Shown piece after piece: positions 17,004-25,272 of a DNA stretch of 64,000 nucleotides (the first letter of the stretch is position 1; the number at the start of each line of letters is the position of its first letter). The position numbers were made by a program, and so were the translations under genes. Location of the stretch: contig NZ_JACHYJ010000003.1 of NCBI RefSeq assembly GCF_014192745.1, positions 186,001 through 250,000 of the forward strand, in the 5' to 3' direction. The notes under the pieces were generated by a model. That model worked only from the letters and a program-made list of their open reading frames with translations, was not told the DNA's origin and made no database searches. Source of the stretch: Luteimonas sp. RC10 (lineage in GTDB: Bacteria; Pseudomonadota; Gammaproteobacteria; Xanthomonadales; Xanthomonadaceae).

Positions 17004-19817
17004 ATGACATCGACCCAGACCGCGATCGCCGTGGCGATCGCCGCCGCGCTGTTCGCAGCCACCCCGTCCGCCGCCCACGCACAGACCGCCGCTGACGGCG
17101 TCGCCGCGATGGCCGGCACGATCGTCGGCCAGGTCCGCGAGGCATCGCGTGGTATCGCCCTTGAGGGCGCGCTCGTCACCGTCGGCGGCCGACAGGCCAG
17201 CACCGACGGCGAAGGTCTGTTCCGTGTCGTCGGCCTGCCCGCGGGTCGCCACACGCTGCGTGTGGATTATCTGGGCTACGGCGCCTACGAGACCGAGGTC
17301 ATGATCGGCGACAGCCGCGGCACGCGCCTCGATGTCGCGCTGACCAGCACCGCCGGCGCGACCGACTTCGGCGTCGTCGAAGTCCGCGCCAGCCGCGACG
17401 CCCAGGCGCGAGCGCTCAACCAGCAACGCACGTCGACCCACTACGTCAATGTCGTGTCGGCCGATCTGCTGGGCCAGTTCCCCGACAACAATATCGCCGA
17501 GTCCACTCAGCGCATTTCCGGCGTGTCGATCGAGCGCGACCAGGGCGAGGGCCGCTACGTCACCGTGCGCGGCGCGCCCAAGGAATACACCACTGTCTCG
17601 ATCGACGGCGTGCAACTGGCCAATCCCGATGCCGGCAGCCGCGGCGTGGAACTGGACACCATTCCGTCGGATGTGATCTCCGCGCTTGAGGTCACCAAGG
17701 CGCTGACACCCGACATGGACGGCGATGCGATCGCCGGTAACATCAACATCCGCACCCAGAGTGCGCTCGACCGCGACGGCCTGACGCTGCGCGCCTCGGT
17801 CGCCGGCGGCGCCTACCAGTTGGGCGACGGCGACAACGAGCGTTACAACGCGACAATCGGTAACCGCTTCGGCGCCGATCGCAACATCGGCGTGCTGATC
17901 TCCGGCTCGCTCAGCAAGCAGGGGCGATTCACCGACAATGTCGAAAGCCTGTACGAGCGCGTCGACGCGGGCTTCGCGCCTACCGAGATCCAGATCAAGG
18001 ACTACGAGGGCACACGCACCCGCAAGGGCCTGACCGGCCGCTTCGACTTTCGCATCGATCCCGACAACCTCGTCTACCTGGTCGCCTCCGACGCCAACTT
18101 CGTCGATCACGAGTTCCGCGACAATCTGACCATCACACTCGACCGCCACACCGCAGACTCGGACGAAACCACCGGGACCGCGCGCGCAACCTTCGACAAG
18201 GAACTGCGCGAACGCACCTACGACAAGACCATCCGGACCTACACCCTGGGCGGCGAGCATTATCTGGGCGAGACCTGGAAGCTCGACTGGCAGGCCTCTC
18301 GCAGCGAGGCGACCAAGGTCACCGACCCGCGCCAGCAGTACATCTTCCGCGCCACCGTGCGCCCGCAGCTCGACTACGACTACGCCAACCCCGACTTCCC
18401 CGTCTGGACGATCCGCGGCCGCGACGATGCGCCGGCCACCGGCGTGAACCTGCCCGAGGACTGGTATGCGTTCCGCCGCCTCAACGACCGCTTCGAGTAC
18501 AGCGAAGAGGCGGAAACCGGCCTGCGACTGGATCTGGCTCGCCCCCAATCGTTCATCGGCCAGACCGGCGACCTGCGCGTCGGCGTGCGCGCGCGGTTGC
18601 GCGACAAGCAGTTCGACGACGAGCGCTACCGCAATGGCGAGAGCGACGACTTCGACGCGTTGGGCATCGCCTATTCGGACATGCTCTGCGACAGCCTGTC
18701 CAACAACTTCGGCTACTTCCTGACCGGCCGGCGCTTCTGCCGCGACATCTTCGACCGCTACGCCGGGCCGTTGAAGGACAGCGACGCCTACGAACGCCTG
18801 ATTCCCGATTCGCTGACCGGCGACTACCGCGCAGAGGAAGACGTGTACGCGGGCTACGCGCGCCTGGACGCGACCTGGAACGCGCTGACGATGGTGGCCG
18901 GTGTGCGCTACGAGCGCACCGAGACCGCGGGCATGGCGACCGCGTTCGACGAGGACACGGGGATCGCGACCCCGGTCTCGGCCGGCCGCCGCTACGGCAA
19001 CGTTCTGCCCAGCGTCCACCTGCGCTATGAGCTCACGCCCGACAGCATCGTGCGGGCCTCGTACTCGACCGCGCTCAACCGACCCGATTTCATGCACACC
19101 GCGCCCTACCGCATCCTCGGCGAGGCCGACGACCGCAATGTCATCGCGATCGACGAGGGCAACCCGCAGGTGCGCGAGGCCTACGCGCATAACCTCGATC
19201 TGTCGTTCGAGCACTACCTGCGCCCGCTGGGCCTGGTGTCGGGCGCGCTGTTCTACAAGCGCATCGAGGACCCGCTGTTCCTCGCCTCGCACGACGAAGC
19301 TGCCGGCGGTGGTCAGACACTGCGCATCACCCGCGCCGAGAACGGCGACCGCGGCCGGATCTACGGCGCGGAACTGACCTGGCAGCAGACCTTCGACTGG
19401 TTGCCCGGCGCGCTCGCGGGCCTGGGCCTCTACACCAACTACACCTACGCCAAGTCCGAGGCGCAGTTGCCGTTCGGCCTGGGCGAAACCGAGCTGCCGG
19501 GCACGTCGCGCGACAACTACAACATCGCGCTGACCTACGAGCGCGCGGGCCTGGATGCGCGTCTGGCCTACAACGATCGCTCGCGCTTCATCCAGGCATT
19601 CGACATCAGCAATCCCGAGCTGAACATCTACTGGGACGATCGCGCGAGCCTGGACTTCTCGGCGAGCCTGGCGCTCGGCGCGGGCTGGCGCGTGTTCGGC
19701 GAGATCAACAACCTGCAAGACACGCGCCAGGTCCGCTTCCAGGGCCAGCGCAACCGGGTGTTGGAAATGGAAGGCTTCGGCCGGTCGTGGCTGGCGGGCG
19801 TGCGCTACCAGTTCTGA
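17004..19817 (+). CDS. TonB-dependent receptor, possible phytate/phosphoester uptake
   Basis: A 937-residue outer membrane receptor. The signal peptide is at about 1-26. A carboxypeptidase-regulatory-like beta-sandwich follows (about 38-110, [20 protein letters not shown]). Then comes a plug domain starting near VVEVRASRD with [20 protein letters not shown], and a C-terminal barrel ending in [12 protein letters not shown], whose terminal Phe suits BAM insertion. ATG 17004 has GGAG five bases upstream. It is divergent from the phytase-like operon, so the cargo may be phytate, a breakdown product or another phosphoester. This is inferred only from position. A GC-rich hairpin follows the stop. 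Confidence 0.88.
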   Translation: MTSTQTAIAVAIAAALFAATPSAAHAQTAADGVAAMAGTIVGQVREASRGIALEGALVTVGGRQASTDGEGLFRVVGLPAGRHTLRVDYLGYGAYETEVMIGDSRGTRLDVALTSTAGATDFGVVEVRASRDAQARALNQQRTSTHYVNVVSADLLGQFPDNNIAESTQRISGVSIERDQGEGRYVTVRGAPKEYTTVSIDGVQLANPDAGSRGVELDTIPSDVISALEVTKALTPDMDGDAIAGNINIRTQSALDRDGLTLRASVAGGAYQLGDGDNERYNATIGNRFGADRNIGVLISGSLSKQGRFTDNVESLYERVDAGFAPTEIQIKDYEGTRTRKGLTGRFDFRIDPDNLVYLVASDANFVDHEFRDNLTITLDRHTADSDETTGTARATFDKELRERTYDKTIRTYTLGGEHYLGETWKLDWQASRSEATKVTDPRQQYIFRATVRPQLDYDYANPDFPVWTIRGRDDAPATGVNLPEDWYAFRRLNDRFEYSEEAETGLRLDLARPQSFIGQTGDLRVGVRARLRDKQFDDERYRNGESDDFDALGIAYSDMLCDSLSNNFGYFLTGRRFCRDIFDRYAGPLKDSDAYERLIPDSLTGDYRAEEDVYAGYARLDATWNALTMVAGVRYERTETAGMATAFDEDTGIATPVSAGRRYGNVLPSVHLRYELTPDSIVRASYSTALNRPDFMHTAPYRILGEADDRNVIAIDEGNPQVREAYAHNLDLSFEHYLRPLGLVSGALFYKRIEDPLFLASHDEAAGGGQTLRITRAENGDRGRIYGAELTWQQTFDWLPGALAGLGLYTNYTYAKSEAQLPFGLGETELPGTSRDNYNIALTYERAGLDARLAYNDRSRFIQAFDISNPELNIYWDDRASLDFSASLALGAGWRVFGEINNLQDTRQVRFQGQRNRVLEMEGFGRSWLAGVRYQF

Positions 19818-19840
19818 TCGCCCGGCGCGGCTGCACGACA

Positions 19841-19869
19841 CCGGCACCGGAGCTTGCGTCCGGTGCCGG
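19841..19869 (+). terminator. Stem-loop after the TonB receptor
   Basis: A perfect 10-bp stem, CCGGCACCGG (19841-19850) with CCGGTGCCGG (19860-19869), and a nine-base loop, 23 bp past the receptor stop. There is no T-tract. Confidence 0.5.
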
Positions 19870-19930
19870 GCGGACCCAGAGACCCGCGTGCCCTATCCTG
19901 TCGGCATCGCCCGTTCCGTTCCCGATGCCC

Positions 19931-20563
19931 ATGAAGATCGTCGAAGTCCGCCACCCACTGGTCCAGCACAAGCTCGGACTGATGCGCCGCGCCGACAACA
20001 GCACCAAGACCTTCCGCGAACTGTCCGCCGAGGTCGCCACGCTGCTGACCTACGAGGCCACCTCGGACCTCGAGACCGAGGACGCATCGGTTGATGGCTG
20101 GGCCGGCCCGGTGCAGGTACGACGCATCAAGGGCCGCAAGATCACCCTGGTGCCGATCCTGCGTGCCGGCATCGGCATGCTGCCCGGCGTGCTCGAGCTC
20201 ATCCCGGCGGCCAAGGTCAGTGTCGTCGGCATCAAGCGCGACGAGACCTCGCTGCAGGCAGTGCCCTACTACGAGAACCTCGTCGGCGACATGGCCGACC
20301 GCACCGCGCTGATCCTCGACCCGATGCTCGCCACCGGCGGCACGCTGATCGCCACGGTCGCGATGCTCAAGGCCGCGGGCGCCAGCCGGATCAAGGGCCT
20401 GTTCCTGGTCGCCGCGCCCGAGGGGCTGCGCGCGCTCGAGGCCGCCCATCCCGATGTCGAGGTCTACACCGCCTCGATCGACCAGCGCCTGGACGAACGC
20501 GGCTACATCCTGCCCGGCCTGGGCGACGCGGGCGACAAGATCTTCGGCACCCGGGTCGACTGA
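19931..20563 (+). CDS. upp: Uracil phosphoribosyltransferase
   Basis: 210 residues (208 in E. coli). It salvages uracil with PRPP to give UMP. The N-terminus [19 protein letters not shown] fits the family almost exactly. The PRPP-binding loop is [17 protein letters not shown], and the C-terminus [16 protein letters not shown] is characteristic. I chose ATG 19931 by alignment with MKIVEV; an ATG at 19925 would add Met-Pro. It is a stand-alone gene with no adjacent uraA. Confidence 0.96.
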   Translation: MKIVEVRHPLVQHKLGLMRRADNSTKTFRELSAEVATLLTYEATSDLETEDASVDGWAGPVQVRRIKGRKITLVPILRAGIGMLPGVLELIPAAKVSVVGIKRDETSLQAVPYYENLVGDMADRTALILDPMLATGGTLIATVAMLKAAGASRIKGLFLVAAPEGLRALEAAHPDVEVYTASIDQRLDERGYILPGLGDAGDKIFGTRVD

Positions 20564-20587
20564 GCGGGGCGCCGCGCGCTCGCGACC

Positions 20588-21517
20588 TCAGGTCCTATCC
20601 GGCCAGCGCCGGAGGAGGTCGGGCGATCCCCCGACGCGCCGACACGCGCGCGGCGCGATACCGTCGGGCAGCGCCATGCGGAACAGCGGCGCCAGGCCGC
20701 GCAGCACACGTGCGCAGGCGCGGTTGCGGATCCGCTGCAGCGGTGTGATCTGCAGCAGCGCCTCGGCCCAGGGCGGCAGCAGCGCGGCACCGGCGCCGAT
20801 GAACAGCCCGCGCAACAGCGCCCCGCCCGGCACCGGCAGGCGGGTCGTGCGCAGCACCGCCAGCACTTCGCGCGAGCGCGCATCGAAGCGCAGTTCCGGG
20901 CGCACCTGGGCGAAGTAGTCGGTCATCGCCGCACCGCTCGTCGGCACCTCGCGGGCGCCCAGCGCTTCGGCGACCCGGCGCGACTCGTCGTAGTAACGGT
21001 CGTCGACCCAATCGGGCGTGGGCAGCCCGGCATAGGTCCGAAAGCCCTGCAGGAACGCATAGGCCTCGGTCGCATGCACCCAGGTCAACAGCGCGGGATC
21101 GTCGGCTGCGTAGGGAATGCCGTCGGCGGTGGTGCCGCGCACCTGGCCGTGGATGGCGGCGACCCGCGCGATCAGCTGCTGCGCCTGTGCGGTGCCGGCA
21201 TAGGTGGTGCCTGCAACGAAGGCCGTGGTGCGGCGCAGCCGCCCGATCAGGTCGGTGCGGAAATCGGAGTGGTCCCACACGCCGGCCAGCGCACGCGGAT
21301 GCAGCGCCTGCAGCAGCAAGGCGCACAGACCACCGGCGAGCATGCCGGGGAAATCGCCGTGGATCCGCCAGGTCACCGCCTCCGGGCCGAACAGGCCCGG
21401 ATCGCCCGCTGGCGTGTCGTAGTCGATCCCACTCTGCCCACGCGGGAACACGCCCAACACCCACCTGCGGAGCGCGGCGGTGAGCGGAGCGGCAAGGCCG
21501 GGGCGAGGCGCGTCCAT
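20588..21517 (-). CDS. DUF2236 (MpaB/latex-clearing-like) oxygenase family protein
   Basis: A 309-residue helical protein of the DUF2236 family, which includes fungal MpaB and the b-type heme rubber oxygenase Lcp. Typical segments are RIHGDFPGMLAGGLCALLLQ, ALHPRALAGVWDHSDFRTD, and TWVHATEAYAFLQGFRTYAG with conserved His residues. Whether it binds heme or oxidises anything is unknown. ATG 21517 starts the conserved part; an upstream ATG at 21607 would add an Arg-rich run that looks non-coding. It is convergent with upp and divergent from a siderophore-type receptor. Confidence 0.75.
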   Translation of the reverse strand: MDAPRPGLAAPLTAALRRWVLGVFPRGQSGIDYDTPAGDPGLFGPEAVTWRIHGDFPGMLAGGLCALLLQALHPRALAGVWDHSDFRTDLIGRLRRTTAFVAGTTYAGTAQAQQLIARVAAIHGQVRGTTADGIPYAADDPALLTWVHATEAYAFLQGFRTYAGLPTPDWVDDRYYDESRRVAEALGAREVPTSGAAMTDYFAQVRPELRFDARSREVLAVLRTTRLPVPGGALLRGLFIGAGAALLPPWAEALLQITPLQRIRNRACARVLRGLAPLFRMALPDGIAPRACRRVGGSPDLLRRWPDRT

Positions 21518-21691
21518 GCCCGCCAGGCTAGCCGGCCAGCGTCGACGATGGCGTCGATGCCGGCGAGGTCGCATGCGACAATTCACACACGTCGCCGACG
21601 CGTCCACACCCGTCCGCGCCGCTCCGTCAGCCAGGGGCCTCGGCCCTCAGCCAGCCGCGCCGCCTCCCCTTGCCGACAGGACTGCTTCGCC

Positions 21692-23896
21692 ATGCCCGCT
21701 TTTCCGTTTCCCGCGCCGACCGCGTCGTTGCGCGCATGCCGTGCCCCACTCGCGCTCGCCCTGCTCGCCTGCATCGCGGCGACCCCCGCGCTTGCCCAGG
21801 ACCTCGCGCCCGATGCGCAGACCCGCACGCTCGATACGGTGCTGGTGACCGCCGACGGTTCGCAGGTCGAACTGCCACCTGCCTATGCCGGCGGCCAGGT
21901 CGCCACCGGCGGGCGCGTCGGCCTGTTCGGCAACCTCGACCTGATGGACACGCCGTTCAACAGCCTCAATTTCACCGCCGACCTGATGCGCGACCAGCAG
22001 GCGCGCAGCGTCGCCGATGTCGTGCAGAACGACCCCGCAGTGCGGGTCGCGCGCGGCTTCGGCAATTTCCAGGAGCTATACGTCGTGCGCGGCCTGCCGG
22101 TGTACTCCGACGACATGAGCTACAACGGCCTGTACGGGCTGCTGCCGCGGCAGTATGTCGCCGCGGAATTCCTGGAGCGCGTAGAGGTGTTCCGCGGCGC
22201 CAACAGCTTCATCAATGGCGCGGCACCCGGCGGCAGCGGCATCGGCGGCGCATTCAATCTGGTGCCCAAGCGCGCCGGTGACGACGCCCTGACCCGGCTG
22301 ACGCTGGGCTACGAGAGCGACGGCCAGGGCTACGCCGCGGCCGACGTCTCACGCCGCTTCGGCAACGAGCGCGCCTGGGGTGTGCGCGCCAACGCCGTGC
22401 GCCGCGACGGCGATACCGCGCTCGACGAAGCCCGCGAGCTCGGCGTGCTGGCGCTCGGCGTCGACTATCGCGGCGAACGCGCACGCTTTTCTGCCGACCT
22501 GGGCTGGCAGGACCACCGCATCGACGCGCCGCGGCCCAGCGTCACGCCCACCGGCTTGATCCCGAAGGCGCCCGCGGCCGACGTGAACTTCGCCCAGCCG
22601 TGGACCTTCACTGACGAGGAGGACCTGTTCGGCGTGGTTCGCGGCGAGTACGACCTCAGCGACACCGCGACGGCGTGGGCGGCGGTCGGCATCCGCGACA
22701 GCCGCGAGCACAACGTGCTGGCCAACCCGCGGGTCGACACCGCCGGCAATCTGACCGCGTCGCGTTTCGACAACGTGCGCGAGGACCTGCTGCGCACCGG
22801 CGAGGTCGGGCTGCGCACCGAGTTCCGCACCGGCGCGATCGGCCACCGCGTCAGCGTGACCGGCGCGTTCTTCGATCTCGACTCGCAGAACGCCTTTGCG
22901 ACCGGCACCCGCCGCGCGGCGGGCACGCTGTACGCGCCGGTCGCCACCCCGCTGCCGCCGACGAGCCCGGCAGTCGGCGATATGGCCGATCCGCTGACCA
23001 CCAGCCGCACCCAGACCGCGAGCGTCGCGATCGCCGACACCCTGCGTCTGGCCGATGAGCGCGTGCTGCTGACCCTGGGCGCGCGCCGGCAGACCTTGCG
23101 CCAGTCCAGCTACGACTACACCACCGGCGCCGCGCTCGACCGCTATGACGAGAACGCGATCACGCCGGTGGCGGCAGTCGTGTTCAAGCTCGGCCGGCAG
23201 GTCTCGCTGTACGCCAACTATGCCGAGGCGCTGCTGCCCGGCCAGACCGTCGCGCAGACCAGCGCTGACGGCACCCCGATCGTCAACGCCGGCGAGATCC
23301 TCGACCCGTTCCGCTCCAAGCAGTACGAGATCGGCGCCAAGTACGACGCCGGCGGCTGGGGCGCGAGCGCCGCAGTGTTCCGCATCGCCAAGCCGAACGC
23401 GATCGAGCAGGACTACCGGGTCAGCGCCGACGGGGAACAGCGTAACCAGGGCCTGGAACTGAGCATCTACGGCCAGCCGGCCGACGGCCTGCGCGTGCTC
23501 GGCGGCCTGACCTTGCTCGACGCCACGCTGCGCCGCACCCAGGACGGCATCAACGAAGGCAACGACGTGATCGGCGTGCCCGACGTGCAGGCCAATGCCG
23601 GCATCGATTGGGACGTCCCCGGCGTGGACGGGCTCACGCTCGATGCGCGTGCGGTGCACACCGGCCGCCAGGCGGCGCGCGCGGACAACGCGCTGGAACT
23701 GCCATCCTGGACGCGGTTCGATCTGGGCACGCGCTACGCATTCGGGGCCGGCGGCCGCGACTGGACGCTGCGCGCGCGCGTGGACAACGTCTTCGATCGC
23801 GCCTACTGGGCCTCGACCGGCGGCACCGCCGGTGCCAACTACCTGGTGCTGGCGGCGCCGCGCACGGTCACGCTGTCGATCTCGCTCGCACTGTGA
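21692..23896 (+). CDS. TonB-dependent siderophore-type receptor (YncD-like context)
   Basis: 734 residues. The signal peptide is cleaved near ALAQD (about 30). A TonB-box-like LDTVLVTA lies at about 41-48. The plug has VADVVQNDPAVRVARGFGNF, LYVVRGLPVYSDDMSYNGLY and RVEVFRGANSFINGAAPGGSG, typical of siderophore receptors. The barrel ends in TVTLSISLAL. The overall form suggests ferric siderophore or related metallophore uptake. It converges on a YncE-like propeller gene; in E. coli the receptor gene yncD is also next to yncE. I see no clear Fur box before this gene itself. Confidence 0.88.
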   Translation: MPAFPFPAPTASLRACRAPLALALLACIAATPALAQDLAPDAQTRTLDTVLVTADGSQVELPPAYAGGQVATGGRVGLFGNLDLMDTPFNSLNFTADLMRDQQARSVADVVQNDPAVRVARGFGNFQELYVVRGLPVYSDDMSYNGLYGLLPRQYVAAEFLERVEVFRGANSFINGAAPGGSGIGGAFNLVPKRAGDDALTRLTLGYESDGQGYAAADVSRRFGNERAWGVRANAVRRDGDTALDEARELGVLALGVDYRGERARFSADLGWQDHRIDAPRPSVTPTGLIPKAPAADVNFAQPWTFTDEEDLFGVVRGEYDLSDTATAWAAVGIRDSREHNVLANPRVDTAGNLTASRFDNVREDLLRTGEVGLRTEFRTGAIGHRVSVTGAFFDLDSQNAFATGTRRAAGTLYAPVATPLPPTSPAVGDMADPLTTSRTQTASVAIADTLRLADERVLLTLGARRQTLRQSSYDYTTGAALDRYDENAITPVAAVVFKLGRQVSLYANYAEALLPGQTVAQTSADGTPIVNAGEILDPFRSKQYEIGAKYDAGGWGASAAVFRIAKPNAIEQDYRVSADGEQRNQGLELSIYGQPADGLRVLGGLTLLDATLRRTQDGINEGNDVIGVPDVQANAGIDWDVPGVDGLTLDARAVHTGRQAARADNALELPSWTRFDLGTRYAFGAGGRDWTLRARVDNVFDRAYWASTGGTAGANYLVLAAPRTVTLSISLAL

Positions 23897-23905
23897 TGCC
23901 GTGTG

Positions 23906-23932
23906 CCGAACGGACGCCTGGCGTCCGTTCGG
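23906..23932. terminator. Bidirectional hairpin between the receptor and yncE
   Basis: A perfect inverted repeat, CCGAACGGACGCC (23906-23918) with 23920-23932, around one T. In practice this is an 11-bp stem with a five-base loop. It sits nine bases past the receptor stop and 51 bases from the end of the convergent yncE-like gene. Confidence 0.6.
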
Positions 23933-23983
23933 ATGTGCTGTGCGGCGGCGGCGTGCGATCCGGGCGCCGCCGCCGACGCGGCA

Positions 23984-25081
23984 TCACTCGAGCGGAATGC
24001 GGACCACGCTTTCCAGTGCGCTGGCGGTGTAGTCCTTGTTGAAGGGCGCCTTGACCGTCACGTACAGCGCCTTGCCGTCGGGCGCGATCTCCAGGCTGTT
24101 GGGATTGGGCGGCAACGTCCAGGTGCGGCGCACGGCGTAGCTGTCGGCGTCGAGCTCGCTGACCGTGCCCTGGTCGCGATGGGTCACATAGAGCGCCTTG
24201 CGCGCGGGATGGAGCGCGATGCCCATCGAATCGCCGACCGGCAGACTGCGCTCGACCTTGCCGGTGCGCGTGTCGAACACCAGCACCGTCGCGCCCTTCG
24301 AGTGGTCGGTCACGAACAGGCGGTGGGTGGCCGGATCGTGGGCGAGGTTGAGCAGCAGGTACTCCTTGCCGTCGCCGGGCGTCCAGCGGTGCTGGATCGC
24401 ATGGGTCGTGGTGTCGATCACCAGCACCTCGCCGTCGCCATTGGCCGCGTACAGCCGGCCGGCTGCCGGATCGAGCAGCAGGCCGGTCACCCACTTGCCG
24501 GCATCGCCGATCGTCGCGCGCAGCGTCAGCGTGGCCGCGTCGACCACCCAGATCAGCCCGGGGGCGCCGACGCCGCCGACATACAGCGTGCCGCTGGCTT
24601 CGTCGAGGATCACCTGCCGCGGGCCGTAGTACGTGCCGTCGGAGGCCTTGTCCTCGAAGCGCAACCGGCCCTTGACCTCGCCGCTGACCGCGTCGATCGC
24701 GGTGAGCCCACGCTCGACGCTGTTGGTCACGTACAGGGTCTCGCCCTTGGCGTCGGTCGCGATGGCGAAGTTGCGCAGGTCGGTGTGGGTCTGGCCGCGG
24801 GTCTCCAGCGTGAGCGGATCGAGCCGGTAGATCACCCCGCCCTTGGTGTCGGGCGCGGCCTCCGAGGACGCCACGAACAAGGCGTTCGCGGCCTGGCTGT
24901 AGCGCGCTTCGTAGACCCCGCGCGCGAGATCGCGGCGCAGCACGCCCTCGGGCAGCGCGGTCGCGGTGGCCGCAGGCGTTGCGACGGTCGGCGCCTGCTG
25001 GGCATGCGCGAGCGACGACAAGCCAAGCGCGAGCGCGGTCGCGGCAGCCAGCAAGGTCGAAGTGCGGGGGGACGGGGTCAT
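23984..25081 (-). CDS. yncE: YncE-like periplasmic seven-bladed beta-propeller
   Basis: A 365-residue secreted propeller. The signal peptide (about 1-27, STLLAAATALALGLSSLAHA) is followed by repeated YVTN-type blades such as ETLYVTNSVERGLTAIDAVS, GTLYVGGVGAPGLIWVVD, HRLFVTDHSKGATVLVFDT and KALYVTHRDQGTVSELDA. The family includes E. coli YncE, an iron-repressed periplasmic protein of unclear function. I chose ATG 25081 because GAG sits nine bases upstream; ATG 25087 is also in frame. It converges on a TonB-dependent receptor. A Fur-box-like site lies about 137 bp upstream, supporting iron control. Confidence 0.85.
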   Translation of the reverse strand: MTPSPRTSTLLAAATALALGLSSLAHAQQAPTVATPAATATALPEGVLRRDLARGVYEARYSQAANALFVASSEAAPDTKGGVIYRLDPLTLETRGQTHTDLRNFAIATDAKGETLYVTNSVERGLTAIDAVSGEVKGRLRFEDKASDGTYYGPRQVILDEASGTLYVGGVGAPGLIWVVDAATLTLRATIGDAGKWVTGLLLDPAAGRLYAANGDGEVLVIDTTTHAIQHRWTPGDGKEYLLLNLAHDPATHRLFVTDHSKGATVLVFDTRTGKVERSLPVGDSMGIALHPARKALYVTHRDQGTVSELDADSYAVRRTWTLPPNPNSLEIAPDGKALYVTVKAPFNKDYTASALESVVRIPLE

Positions 25082-25217
25082 GGGCATGGACTCGGCTGGA
25101 CGGGATGGGAGGGGTGCCCGCATGGGAGCCTGGCGACATGGCCGCCGCAGGCACGGGCCGGTGCTGAGCCGGACCGCAGGTGCCGTCGAACCTGCTGGCT
25201 CGCGACACTCACTTATC

Positions 25218-25236
25218 GGGAACGATTCTCATTTTC
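25218..25236 (-). promoter_or_regulatory. Fur-box-like site upstream of yncE
   Basis: On the minus strand GAAAATGAGAATCGTTCCC matches the 19-bp Fur consensus GATAATGATAATCATTATC at 14 positions by eye. It is an AT-rich island in very GC-rich DNA between the amylase stop (25273) and yncE, so the yncE-like gene is the only plausible target. Confidence 0.65.
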
Positions 25237-25272
25237 CAGATGAAGGGGCGGCTTGTCCATGGCCGCCCACCT

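Noticed and set aside
16848-19847. Nearly 1000-codon frame antisense to the phytase-linked TonB receptor
   Set aside because: The composition is typical of antisense shadow in GC-rich DNA, and the sense strand encodes a full receptor with signal peptide and terminal Phe.
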